Of a stretch of DNA of 64,000 nt, positions 25,500 through 33,006 are shown one piece after another. This stretch comes from Acidobacteriota bacterium (GTDB taxonomy: Bacteria > Acidobacteriota > Terriglobia > Bryobacterales > Bryobacteraceae). The notes under the pieces were generated by a model. It worked only from the letters and a program-made list of their open reading frames with translations, did not search any database and was not told the origin of the DNA. A program made the position numbers and the translations under genes. The stretch's first letter is position 1, and each line of letters starts with the position of its first letter. The stretch spans positions 90,870 to 154,869 of the forward strand of contig JACPNQ010000001.1 of the NCBI GenBank assembly GCA_016185425.1. Direction: 5' to 3'.

Positions 25500-26057
25500 A
25501 TGGATTCCATTGCCAAGTATCAGCAGGATTTAGCCGAAACCATCCGCGGCATCGACACCGATGGCGTACGGAAAGCCGTCGCACTCTTCTCGGAGGCGCG
25601 CGATCACGGCCGCACCATCTTCGTTTGCGGGAATGGCGGCAGCGCCGGCTCGGCTTCGCATTTTGTGTGTGATGTGTTGAAAGGCGCCAGCTTCGGGCGC
25701 GATAAGAAATTCCGCATCCTCAGCCTGAACGACAACCTCCCCACTCTCACTGCCTATTCCAACGACGTGGGCTACGATGTCGTCTTCTCCGAACAGCTCA
25801 AGAACTTCGCGCAGCCCGGCGATGTGTTTCTCGCGATTAGCGGTTCCGGCAACTCGCCAAACGTTCTGCGCGGGATGGAAACCGCCACTGCCCTCGGCTG
25901 CAAGACAATCGCGATGACCGGCCGCGATGGCGGAAAACTCGGGCCGATGGCCGGGTTGCATCTGCATGTCGCCAATCCCCATATGGGCCGCATCGAAGAC
26001 GCCCATATGGCGATGTGCCACATGATCGCCTATCACTTCATGGAAGAAGCGCACTAG
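25500..26057 (+). CDS. gmhA: Phosphoheptose isomerase-like SIS protein
   Basis: A 185-aa SIS-domain protein like GmhA, which converts sedoheptulose 7-phosphate to D-glycero-D-manno-heptose 7-phosphate for LPS core or glycan synthesis. Motifs: IFVCGNGGSAGSASHFVCDV (substrate loop), VFLAISGSGNSPNVLRGME (SIS signature) and IEDAHMAMCHMIAYHF at the C-terminus, matching the GmhA catalytic Glu/His region. Length is normal. Other heptose genes are not in the window; DiaA-type or other sugar-phosphate isomerases are a less likely alternative. Confidence 0.82.
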   Translation: MDSIAKYQQDLAETIRGIDTDGVRKAVALFSEARDHGRTIFVCGNGGSAGSASHFVCDVLKGASFGRDKKFRILSLNDNLPTLTAYSNDVGYDVVFSEQLKNFAQPGDVFLAISGSGNSPNVLRGMETATALGCKTIAMTGRDGGKLGPMAGLHLHVANPHMGRIEDAHMAMCHMIAYHFMEEAH

Positions 26058-26104
26058 CGCAACTTTGCCTCCATTTCTGAGCTTTCTAATATAGAGGAGG
26101 CAAC

Positions 26105-26635
26105 ATGTTCAAAAGAAAGCTATTCCTGGCGGGAATGCTGTTGACGATACCGCTGTTCGCCGCGGATGTGCGCGTGCGAATCAATCTCGGCGCGGGACAT
26201 CCGATTGTGCGTCCGAATCGAATGGTCATCGTCCGCCCCATCCGCCCATCCGCAGTCGTCGTGCGCGGCCCCGTCGTTTACGCGCCGCCTGTCGTCTGGG
26301 TAAGCCGCGCCGTTCCGCTCCCGCCGCGTGATCGATTGCTCGCGGAAGACAGTGAAGTTATCCATCGCAGAGAGGACTGGGTCGATTCGACGCTAAACGT
26401 CAATAACAACGGCAAAGCGCTCTATCTCAGCGTCGACGGCCGTGCACACCTCGATTTTGCGGAAGTGCAATTCGGCAATGGCCAGGTGCAGGTCGTCGAT
26501 TTCAGAGAGGGAATGGTGCAAGCGGGCACCTTCCCGCTTCTCGACTTCGCCGATGGCCGGCACATCAATAGCGTAAGACTTGTTGCCCGGTCGCAGACGC
26601 CGCGTTCCAAGTTAACGGTGCTGCTGGCGAAGTAG
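26105..26635 (+). CDS. Secreted hypothetical protein
   Basis: A 176-aa protein with a clear signal peptide (MFKRKLFLAGMLLTIPLFAA) and a good ribosome-binding site (gaggaggcaac just before the ATG). The N-terminal mature part is rich in Val, Pro and Arg (VIVRPIRPSAVVVRGPVVYA) and the C-terminal part looks like a beta-sandwich (ALYLSVDGRAHLDFAEVQFG). I do not recognise the family. It converges on rbfA. Confidence 0.72.
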   Translation: MFKRKLFLAGMLLTIPLFAADVRVRINLGAGHPIVRPNRMVIVRPIRPSAVVVRGPVVYAPPVVWVSRAVPLPPRDRLLAEDSEVIHRREDWVDSTLNVNNNGKALYLSVDGRAHLDFAEVQFGNGQVQVVDFREGMVQAGTFPLLDFADGRHINSVRLVARSQTPRSKLTVLLAK

Positions 26636-26639
26636 CGCT

Positions 26640-26990
26640 TTAATCCTTCGGCCGGCCCTTCCGGATGCGCTTCATGATCTTGTTCAGGTGTTCCGGATCG
26701 ATGACGGCGTCCAGTTCAAACTGCAGATCCGGCGTCCGGTGCAGCGCCAACCGGTGCGCGACCTGAGTGCGGAGGTAGGCGCGGGCGTGCTCGAGCGCGG
26801 CCATCGCCTCCTCCCTCCCATCGCCGTTGCTAAGTGCAACCATTACACGGGCTTTGCGGCCATCGGGGGAGATGTGAACGTCGGTAACGGTGATTCCTTC
26901 GACGCGGGGGTCGCTCATCTCGTACTCGATGAGCTCGGTCAATTCTTCGCGGATCTGCTCGGATACGCGTTGGAGGCGAATGGCGTCCAT
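26640..26990 (-). CDS. rbfA: 30S ribosome-binding factor A
   Basis: A 116-aa RbfA: RLQRVSEQIREELTELIEYE, then MSDPRVEGITVTDVHISPDG and a C-terminal HRTPDLQFELDAVIDPEHLN, which is the KH-fold pattern. RbfA binds the 5' end of 16S rRNA during late 30S maturation and cold adaptation. The usual partners nusA-infB-truB are not in the window. It diverges from the META lipoprotein gene. Confidence 0.93.
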   Translation of the reverse strand: MDAIRLQRVSEQIREELTELIEYEMSDPRVEGITVTDVHISPDGRKARVMVALSNGDGREEAMAALEHARAYLRTQVAHRLALHRTPDLQFELDAVIDPEHLNKIMKRIRKGRPKD

Positions 26991-27031
26991 TGGAGGTGCT
27001 TTCTACTTCCAGTATCTCGTACTATGGCGGG

Positions 27032-27472
27032 ATGCGCCTGATACTGGCGGTTTTTGCTCTCTTATTAGCGGGTTGTGCACACAAAAGGCCACTTTTGACA
27101 CCGGTTTCGACACTAAAATGGTCCGATCTCGTCAAACGACCGTTTGAATTGACCGCATTCACGGTCACGAAGGAGATTCCGCTTCCGGCAACCCGCCGGC
27201 CGACGATCCAGTTCGCGGAACCGGACCAGGTGAGCGGAATGGCCGGCGTGAACCGGTACGGCCTCCGGGCAAAGTTCGGTGAGGGCCACACCATCGTCTG
27301 GATCACCCCGCCGATCGCCACGCGAATGGCCGGCCCGCCGGAGGCGATGGCGCTCGAAGGGCAGTTCCTCAAAGCGCTGCCGGAAATGAAATACATCGAG
27401 CTGGTGGGAGACGAATTGCGGTTTCGCAACGCGGAGAGCAACACCTATCTAATTTTTAAGCGTAACCCCTGA
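27032..27472 (+). CDS. META-domain (HslJ-like) lipoprotein
   Basis: A 146-aa protein starting MRLILAVFALLLAGCAHKRP: hydrophobic leader plus lipobox LAGC, so an acylated lipoprotein. The rest fits a META domain: GVNRYGLRAKFGEGHTIVWI, TRMAGPPEAMALEGQFLKAL and YIELVGDELRFRNAESNTYL. META/HslJ proteins are small envelope proteins of unclear role tied to stress or antibiotic tolerance. I chose 27032 over an in-frame start at 26990 because the lipoprotein signal begins there. Confidence 0.82.
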   Translation: MRLILAVFALLLAGCAHKRPLLTPVSTLKWSDLVKRPFELTAFTVTKEIPLPATRRPTIQFAEPDQVSGMAGVNRYGLRAKFGEGHTIVWITPPIATRMAGPPEAMALEGQFLKALPEMKYIELVGDELRFRNAESNTYLIFKRNP

Positions 27473-27521
27473 AACGGTACTGCCTCTACCAGCACTAGAT
27501 GTGTATTCAGTAACCGGATGC

Positions 27522-27568
27522 CCGGCCTGGAGGTTTCAGTAATGGCATACTCGGATCTTCCAGGCCGG
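27522..27568. repeat. 10-bp inverted repeat upstream of the ECF sigma gene
   Basis: CCGGCCTGGA (27522-27531) and TCCAGGCCGG (27559-27568) are exact reverse complements 27 nt apart, ending 42 bp before the sigma-factor start. It could be an operator, a leader hairpin for the sigma/anti-sigma operon, or a terminator for the META gene, although no T-run follows. Confidence 0.5.
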
Positions 27569-27610
27569 CTGCTATCATGTGGTGTACTGAGGACTTAGGC
27601 AAGAGGCCTT

Positions 27611-28171
27611 ATGCAGTTCGTCAATTTCGATCTGGCGTATGTGCAGCGGCTTTCCGCGGGCGACTCCGACACGGAACGTCATTTTGTCGCCTATTTTGGG
27701 GAGTTGCTGGGGATTAAGCTACGAGCGCGTGTGCGCTCGGCGCAACTTGTGGAAGAGATCCGGCAGGAGGTGTTTTTGCGGACGTTCCGGTTGATCCGGC
27801 GGCCGGATGGGATTCGGCAACCGGAGCGGCTGGGGCCACTTGTTAACTCGATTTGCGATAACGTTGTGCTGGAGTTCCGGAGGGCGGGGGATCGCGATCC
27901 CGCGCCGCTCGACGAGAAATTCGATACGAGGGACGACGCCGTGGACGTAGAAACAGAATTGCTTAGCGTGGAATCTTCGACGGCAGTCCGTCATGTTCTT
28001 GAAACGCTTCCGCGGCGAGAGCAACTATTACTACGGGCCGTCTACTTCGATGAAAAACAGCGCGACCAGATTTGCCGGGAGCAAGGCGTCGACCGGGAGT
28101 ACCTGCGGGTACTGCTGCATCGGGCCCGGCTGATCTTTAAAGCAAAATATGTCGAGTTGACAGGCAAGTAA
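27611..28171 (+). CDS. ECF sigma-70 factor
   Basis: A 186-aa extracytoplasmic-function sigma factor. Residues about 20-90 form region 2 (RVRSAQLVEEIRQEVFLRTF) and about 120-180 region 4 with a helix-turn-helix: LETLPRREQLLLRAVYFDEK and ICREQGVDREYLRVLLHRAR. It is followed after 7 bp by a zinc-finger anti-sigma gene, then a protein of unknown function and a TPR-CHAT putative protease. It should direct RNA polymerase to a small regulon, probably including this operon, when the anti-sigma releases it. Confidence 0.88.
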   Translation: MQFVNFDLAYVQRLSAGDSDTERHFVAYFGELLGIKLRARVRSAQLVEEIRQEVFLRTFRLIRRPDGIRQPERLGPLVNSICDNVVLEFRRAGDRDPAPLDEKFDTRDDAVDVETELLSVESSTAVRHVLETLPRREQLLLRAVYFDEKQRDQICREQGVDREYLRVLLHRARLIFKAKYVELTGK

Positions 28172-28178
28172 CCAACCC

Positions 28179-28835
28179 ATGGACCACCAAGAAGCCAAGA
28201 ACGCGAAACTGCTGGAGCGCTATCTACTCGGAGAGATGGCCAGTCCGGAGCGGGATGCGTTTGAGGAACATTACTTCTCGTGCGCGGTGTGCGCTGAGGA
28301 ATTGGTAACCGCCGCGAAGTTCCTCGATAACGCGCGGCGGCCCCTGCTTCCGTTGGAAGCGGAGGGATCGCCAGTCACGAACAAAGAAAGCCAGGGGCTC
28401 CCTTGGTGGGAGCGTTGGCTGGTGTTGGCGCCGAAGCCAGCTTTGGCCGGACTATGCGCTGTACTGGCGATCGCGCTGGTATGGCGCGGCCGCCCGGAGA
28501 GCCTGCAGCCGGAAGTTACGGGAAGCTATTTCGTAACCGCGACGAGGGCGGCGGGCGGCGCACCGCGGAGGATTGAGCTAGAGCCCAGTCAGAGGCGGGT
28601 AGCATTATTATTCAACCAGACGGATGCGTCGGCGACGCAATTGACTTTCGTGCTGGAAGACGCAAGCGGACGGACCGTGCTACAGTTTGGCGGCCGGGCG
28701 CCGAAAGATACGAGCGATGTTCAAATTCTGATCCCGGTGACGGGACTACACGCAGGAGTCTACAATCTTCGAGTGCAAAATGCGGTTACACATGCCGACG
28801 TAGCCGCATTACCATTCGAACTAACCGTTCGCTAA
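28179..28835 (+). CDS. Zinc-finger (ZAS/zf-HC2) anti-sigma factor, single-pass membrane protein
   Basis: A 218-aa protein. The N-terminal anti-sigma domain has the H31-x3-C35-x2-C38 zinc motif (EEHYFSCAVCAEEL). One membrane helix follows (about residues 86-102, PALAGLCAVLAIALVW), then a periplasmic Ig-like or beta-sandwich domain (LTFVLEDASGRTVLQFGG, LIPVTGLHAGVYNLRVQNAV). It should hold the preceding ECF sigma factor at the membrane. Release would need proteolysis or a conformational change; the TPR-CHAT protein two genes downstream is a candidate effector. Confidence 0.87.
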   Translation: MDHQEAKNAKLLERYLLGEMASPERDAFEEHYFSCAVCAEELVTAAKFLDNARRPLLPLEAEGSPVTNKESQGLPWWERWLVLAPKPALAGLCAVLAIALVWRGRPESLQPEVTGSYFVTATRAAGGAPRRIELEPSQRRVALLFNQTDASATQLTFVLEDASGRTVLQFGGRAPKDTSDVQILIPVTGLHAGVYNLRVQNAVTHADVAALPFELTVR

Positions 28836-28842
28836 AAAATCT

Positions 28843-29592
28843 ATGTCAGAGCGCAATCGCTACTACACTTACTCCGCGTCCGGGTCGGCATTTGGAGGAG
28901 TTCTCACCAGCCCTACCTCGCTGACCGTTCCTACCCAGGCCATGGCCTCGCTTTCACCGGCGGGAGGAAATGGCTCGTCCACTGTGGAGAACTTCGCTGT
29001 TCCCGGCATCTTGTCCGTTCGCCAGGCGACGACGACGGTTCAGGGAGATCCGAAGCAGACCGAGCTTACCGTGAGCATTGAAGGAATTAACCTGATGGAC
29101 ATCCTGAAGGTGGACCGGCTTGTTCTGCACATGGTAAGCCAGCCGGATCCGTCCGGTTACGAGACGTGGGTGAGCCCCGGGGGCTCCTTCATGGAAGGAC
29201 TGACGATTCACAACGAGCCGGTGCAATTAAATTCCGCGGTAGCGACCTTCGACAAATATCCGACCTACTCTTCGCTGGAGCGCGCCTACGTGGAGGGCGC
29301 CTTGAAGGGGTTGATCATCGAACCCGGCACGCTCGGCGCGCCGTGTACCGCTTACGAGCTGAACGGGTGCAAGACGGCGGTAGGCGACGTGAAGGCGACG
29401 ATTTACCCGATGGATGGGACGTCGGGCGGACTGCGGGTGAAAGACTTCGCGACGATTTATTTTGGGGAATACCGTATATCGAAATATGCGCGGCACCTGA
29501 CGATGCTGCGAGTGGAACTGGGATGCGACACGAGCGGAGGGATGGGCTTCGGAGACGGCTCGGGCAACGGGCATTGGGAACCGCCAGTTTAA
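28843..29592 (+). CDS. Unrecognised protein between anti-sigma factor and TPR-CHAT protease
   Basis: A 249-aa protein with no signal peptide or membrane helix at its start (MSERNRYYTYSASGSAFGGV). Sequence blocks include TELTVSIEGINLMDILKVDR, PTYSSLERAYVEGALKGLII and TIYFGEYRISKYARHLTMLR, and a Gly-rich tail (GMGFGDGSGNGHWEPPV). I recognise no family. Its stop codon overlaps the ATG of the TPR-CHAT gene by one base and it follows the anti-sigma stop by 7 bp, so it is translationally tied to both. It may be the substrate, adaptor or regulator of the CHAT protein. Confidence 0.75.
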   Translation: MSERNRYYTYSASGSAFGGVLTSPTSLTVPTQAMASLSPAGGNGSSTVENFAVPGILSVRQATTTVQGDPKQTELTVSIEGINLMDILKVDRLVLHMVSQPDPSGYETWVSPGGSFMEGLTIHNEPVQLNSAVATFDKYPTYSSLERAYVEGALKGLIIEPGTLGAPCTAYELNGCKTAVGDVKATIYPMDGTSGGLRVKDFATIYFGEYRISKYARHLTMLRVELGCDTSGGMGFGDGSGNGHWEPPV

Positions 29593-31994
29593 TGCGGTGC
29601 TGGCCAGTCTATCTGGCGGCGCTACTGGTACTACATACGAGTTGTTCAAAGACCGCGCAGACGGCGGAAGAGATTTTCGCGAAGGCGGAAACAACAGCGG
29701 ACGATGAACGGTACGAAGACGCGCTCGCGCTAATCCCGACGGAAGCGCTGCTGGAGGAGATGAAGGTCGCGCCGGGACTGCGCGACCGGTTCCTCGTATT
29801 GCGGGGCGAGATGCTCGCACAGCGGAAGGACGGCGCGGAGGGTTTGGCCTTGTTAGCGGCGCCGCTGCGGAATGGCGCCGATAGGGAGCTAGACCGGCAC
29901 CGGAGGCGTTCGTGGGGCTTGGCGATGTGCCGCACCGCGCGAACGGCGGCGGACCGGGAATCCGGCGTCGCGGTGTTAGACGCGGTGCTGGCGGAGTCTC
30001 CGCCGTTGAGCGCGGAAGCGGGGAAAGTGCAGTTGCGCCGCGGAGCGTGCTTGCGCGCGATGGCGCAATTTTCGCGCGCCGAGGAGGCGTATCTCAGCGC
30101 GCTGCAAGCGGCCAAGGCGTCGAGGGACCGGCTGCTGGAGGCGCAGGTATTGTCGTCGCTGGGAAGTTTGTGCGCGAGCCTCGAGCGTTTCGATGAGGCG
30201 TCCGTCTATACAAAAGACGCGCTACGCGCGGCGGCGAACGCCGGCGCCGCGGGGCGGCATGTGACACGGCGCGCGCTGGACAATCTGGGCTGGCATCAGC
30301 TAGAGCTCGGCGACTACGAGCGGGCGATGGACACGCTGCGGCAGTTTCAACCCCAGCATGAGCGGGAGCGCGTGGTGAACGAGACGAACCAAGCGCGGAC
30401 GCTGCTGGCAATGGACGACGCGGAGGGCGCCGAGCAGCACTTCGAGAAGGCGTTGGCCGCGGCGCGAAGCGGGACGAATTCCGACGCGAGCCAGCAGGTG
30501 GCGGTGATGCAGGGGCTATCGATGGTCTCTTACCGCCGCGGGAAATGGTTTGATGCGGCGCGTTGGAACCGCCAGGCGATGGAACTGGCGCAGAAGCTGA
30601 AGCAGACGGACATGGAACGCGCGGGGAACCTGATTGATGCGCGAATCCGGATCAGCCAGGGAGATCCCGCGGGAGCGGAGCCGATTCTGCGCAAGTTACT
30701 CGCGGACCGGGATCTGCCGCGGGGCGCGCAATGGACGGCGCACGTTGAGTTGGCGCGCGTACAGGCGGGGCGCGGGAAGAACGCGCAGGCGGAAGCGGAG
30801 TTTGAGAAGGCGATGCGCTTGGTGGAGGAGGCGCAATCGACGCTGACCGCCGCCGAGGACCGGATTTCGTATTTTTCGAGCGGCATTGAGGTTTATCGCC
30901 AGGCGCTGCAGTTTTTGTTGAAAGACAATCGGGCCGTCGATGCGCTGGCTGTGGCGGAGCGGAGCCGGGCGAGAACGATGCAGGACAACAGCGTCCGGCG
31001 GGCGCGGCGTGGGGCGACGGTGCTGTTTTACTGGTTGGATGAGCCGGCATCGCACTTGTGGGTCGTTGCGCCGAAAAGCGCGCCGGTGTATTTCCGCCTG
31101 CCGGGTGCGAAAGAGATTCAGGACCTGGTGGAGCGGCACAACCAGTTCCTGCTGCGGGCGCGCAATCCGTTGACGGAGGGCGGACAGGAGGCGCGGCAGT
31201 TGTTCGAGATTCTGGTGAAGCCGGCGCTACGCCATTTGAGCGGGCGGCGAGTATTTCTGTCCCCCGACGGGGGCTTGCACGCGCTCAATTTCGAGACGCT
31301 GGTGGCGACCGGTCCGCCGGATCATTACTGGCTGGAGGACGCGGAGATCTCGGTGGTGCCCGGATTGACGGGATCGTCGAACGGAACGCGGCCGAAATCG
31401 AAGCGGATGCTCGCGGCGGGGGATGCGGTGGATACAGAGGCGGGGTATGGGCGGCTGCGTCACGCGGGCGAGGAGTTGGACCGGATCGGGGCGCAGTTTG
31501 GAGTGACCCCGCTGCGGCGGGAGGCGGCGACGCCACGAGCGGTGAAAGCGGCGTTGGGGGAAGATCCTGTGTATGTCCATTTTGCGGCTCATGCGGCGGC
31601 GAACCGTTTGCGGCCGTTGGAGTCGGCGATTCTTTTGTCGCCGGACGGGGCGTCACACAAGTTGTATGCGCGGGAGGTGGCGAAGATCCCGATGCGAGTG
31701 CAGTTGGTGACGTTATCGGCATGTACGGCGGCTGGGGCGAAGGCGTTTCGGGGGGAAGGGCTGGTGGGGTTTGCTTGGGCGTTCTTGGGCGCGGGGGCGG
31801 AGAACGTGGTGGCCTCGCTGTGGGAGGTGGACGACGCGAGCACGCCGCAATTGATGGAGCAGATGTACCGGCAGTTGCAGTTGGGGCGGACGCCGGGGGA
31901 GGCGCTGCGGGAGGCGAAGCTGGCATTTTTGCGTTCGGGGACGGCGTTGCAAAAGCCTTATTTTTGGGGAGCGTTTTTGCATTTTCAGCAGTAG
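29592..31994 (+). CDS. TPR-CHAT protein, putative caspase-like protease, lipoprotein-like leader
   Basis: An 800-aa protein. I chose ATG 29592, which overlaps the preceding stop and begins a lipoprotein-like leader (MRCWPVYLAALLVLHTSCSK). Residues about 25-480 are helical TPR-type repeats (AEEAYLSALQAAKASRDRLL, AEQHFEKALAAARSG, AEAEFEKAMRLVEEAQ). A CHAT (caspase-like, peptidase clan CD) domain occupies about 500-800, with the likely catalytic His667 in VHFAAHA and Cys711 in LSACTAA, and the FRGEGLVGFAWAFLGAGAEN and VVASLWEVDD segments typical of CHAT. The dyad is intact, so protease activity is plausible. It ends the sigma/anti-sigma operon. Confidence 0.88.
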   Translation: MRCWPVYLAALLVLHTSCSKTAQTAEEIFAKAETTADDERYEDALALIPTEALLEEMKVAPGLRDRFLVLRGEMLAQRKDGAEGLALLAAPLRNGADRELDRHRRRSWGLAMCRTARTAADRESGVAVLDAVLAESPPLSAEAGKVQLRRGACLRAMAQFSRAEEAYLSALQAAKASRDRLLEAQVLSSLGSLCASLERFDEASVYTKDALRAAANAGAAGRHVTRRALDNLGWHQLELGDYERAMDTLRQFQPQHERERVVNETNQARTLLAMDDAEGAEQHFEKALAAARSGTNSDASQQVAVMQGLSMVSYRRGKWFDAARWNRQAMELAQKLKQTDMERAGNLIDARIRISQGDPAGAEPILRKLLADRDLPRGAQWTAHVELARVQAGRGKNAQAEAEFEKAMRLVEEAQSTLTAAEDRISYFSSGIEVYRQALQFLLKDNRAVDALAVAERSRARTMQDNSVRRARRGATVLFYWLDEPASHLWVVAPKSAPVYFRLPGAKEIQDLVERHNQFLLRARNPLTEGGQEARQLFEILVKPALRHLSGRRVFLSPDGGLHALNFETLVATGPPDHYWLEDAEISVVPGLTGSSNGTRPKSKRMLAAGDAVDTEAGYGRLRHAGEELDRIGAQFGVTPLRREAATPRAVKAALGEDPVYVHFAAHAAANRLRPLESAILLSPDGASHKLYAREVAKIPMRVQLVTLSACTAAGAKAFRGEGLVGFAWAFLGAGAENVVASLWEVDDASTPQLMEQMYRQLQLGRTPGEALREAKLAFLRSGTALQKPYFWGAFLHFQQ

Positions 31995-32317
31995 GGGCCG
32001 ACTCCCCCTTGTTGCGCAAAGCGAGCGCGAAGGCGGGTATTACTTAGTACGATTTGCCCGGCGACTGAGTGAACGCAGTTTTGGACCGATTGATGGAGTG
32101 CTTTTTCTCCAGTCTACGCGTTATGATTTGAGAGCCCATCAAGAACAAAGCACTTGGACCTGGCACTGGCGGTCCAGCCGGCGCCGTATTCCATACGGCA
32201 AAGGTATTGTTGCGCGTTCAGTCAGCCCTTGGATGCACGCGGCCCGGTCGTAAGGTGGATTTAAGGGAAATCTGAATCTGCGCCGTACAAACAAATCTGC
32301 AAAATAGAGTTTTCCCC
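31995..32317. other. Intergenic region before the PEP-CTERM gene
   Basis: About 320 bp without a convincing gene. It contains TGGCAC near 32160, but no matching TTGC at sigma-54 spacing, and several short imperfect inverted repeats. It probably carries the promoter of the PEP-CTERM gene, which I cannot pin down. Confidence 0.4.
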
Positions 32318-32971
32318 ATGCTGTCTCTAGCTACTTTCGTCGTTCGCGGCTTGGCGCGCCGCGCCGGTCCGTTGTTGATCGGCGCCAACTGCTGCTTTTG
32401 CGCCGTAATCTGGAGCCATCCAGACGTGCTGGCCAGTTTACCGGCACCCGTGGTCAATACGGGTGTGCTGTTCTCCGACGACCTCGCGCCGCAGATGCAA
32501 AGCGAATTCCCGCAGTACTCCATTTGGAATACTGGCTCCATCGTTGGCTACTTCGGTTTCGAATGGCGCGCGCCGATATGGACGACGATTGTGGTCGATC
32601 CTCCGACGTTCCACGACGACGGCGAGGATCTCGATTCCATCATCCGCTCGATCTTTTCTCCCCTAATTCCGGCGGGTCAAGGGCCGAACCCTCCCGGCCC
32701 GCCAGCGCCGTTCATTCCGTCAAGCGATCCGCCTTCCTCGAATGATCCGCCGCCGTCGAACCCCAGCAACGATCCGCCAGGGCAGAATAATTCCACGCCT
32801 CCTTTGAACTCGGATCCGCCGACGGGCGGGCCGGGGAATCCGAGTGTGTCCCTGGACGCGGCCGCGGTGCCGGAGCCAAGTGCCTGGATATTGAGTTTGT
32901 TGGGACTTTTGGCCGCCGGGGGATTGCAAGTGTTGGGGAGGCGGGGGCGCCCTTCGGCCGGTAATGAGTAG
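32318..32971 (+). CDS. PEP-CTERM sorting-signal protein with Pro/Ser/Asn-rich stalk
   Basis: A 217-aa protein. The C-terminus carries a PEP-CTERM tripartite signal: VPEPSAWILSLLGLLAAGG then an Arg-rich tail (GRRGRPSAG). Such proteins are processed by exosortase (EpsH/XrtA type) and sorted to the surface or exopolysaccharide. Residues about 120-175 are a low-complexity stalk of repeated DPP/SNDPP units. The N-terminus has a hydrophobic stretch (GPLLIGANCCFCAVIW). No exosortase is in the window. It follows the TPR-CHAT operon by 323 bp, so the link is only positional. Confidence 0.8.
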   Translation: MLSLATFVVRGLARRAGPLLIGANCCFCAVIWSHPDVLASLPAPVVNTGVLFSDDLAPQMQSEFPQYSIWNTGSIVGYFGFEWRAPIWTTIVVDPPTFHDDGEDLDSIIRSIFSPLIPAGQGPNPPGPPAPFIPSSDPPSSNDPPPSNPSNDPPGQNNSTPPLNSDPPTGGPGNPSVSLDAAAVPEPSAWILSLLGLLAAGGLQVLGRRGRPSAGNE

Positions 32972-33006
32972 TCTTCCCGCATTATGATGGGAGTCCGGGA
33001 ACGGAC

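Noticed and set aside
27611..31994. A type III-E CRISPR locus
   Set aside because: No repeats, gRAMP/Cas7-11, Cas1 or Csx30-like gene was recognised; only the TPR-CHAT plus sigma theme is shared.
32150..32190. Sigma-54 promoter upstream of the PEP-CTERM gene
   Set aside because: TGGCAC is present but the GC/TTGC element at the required distance is missing.
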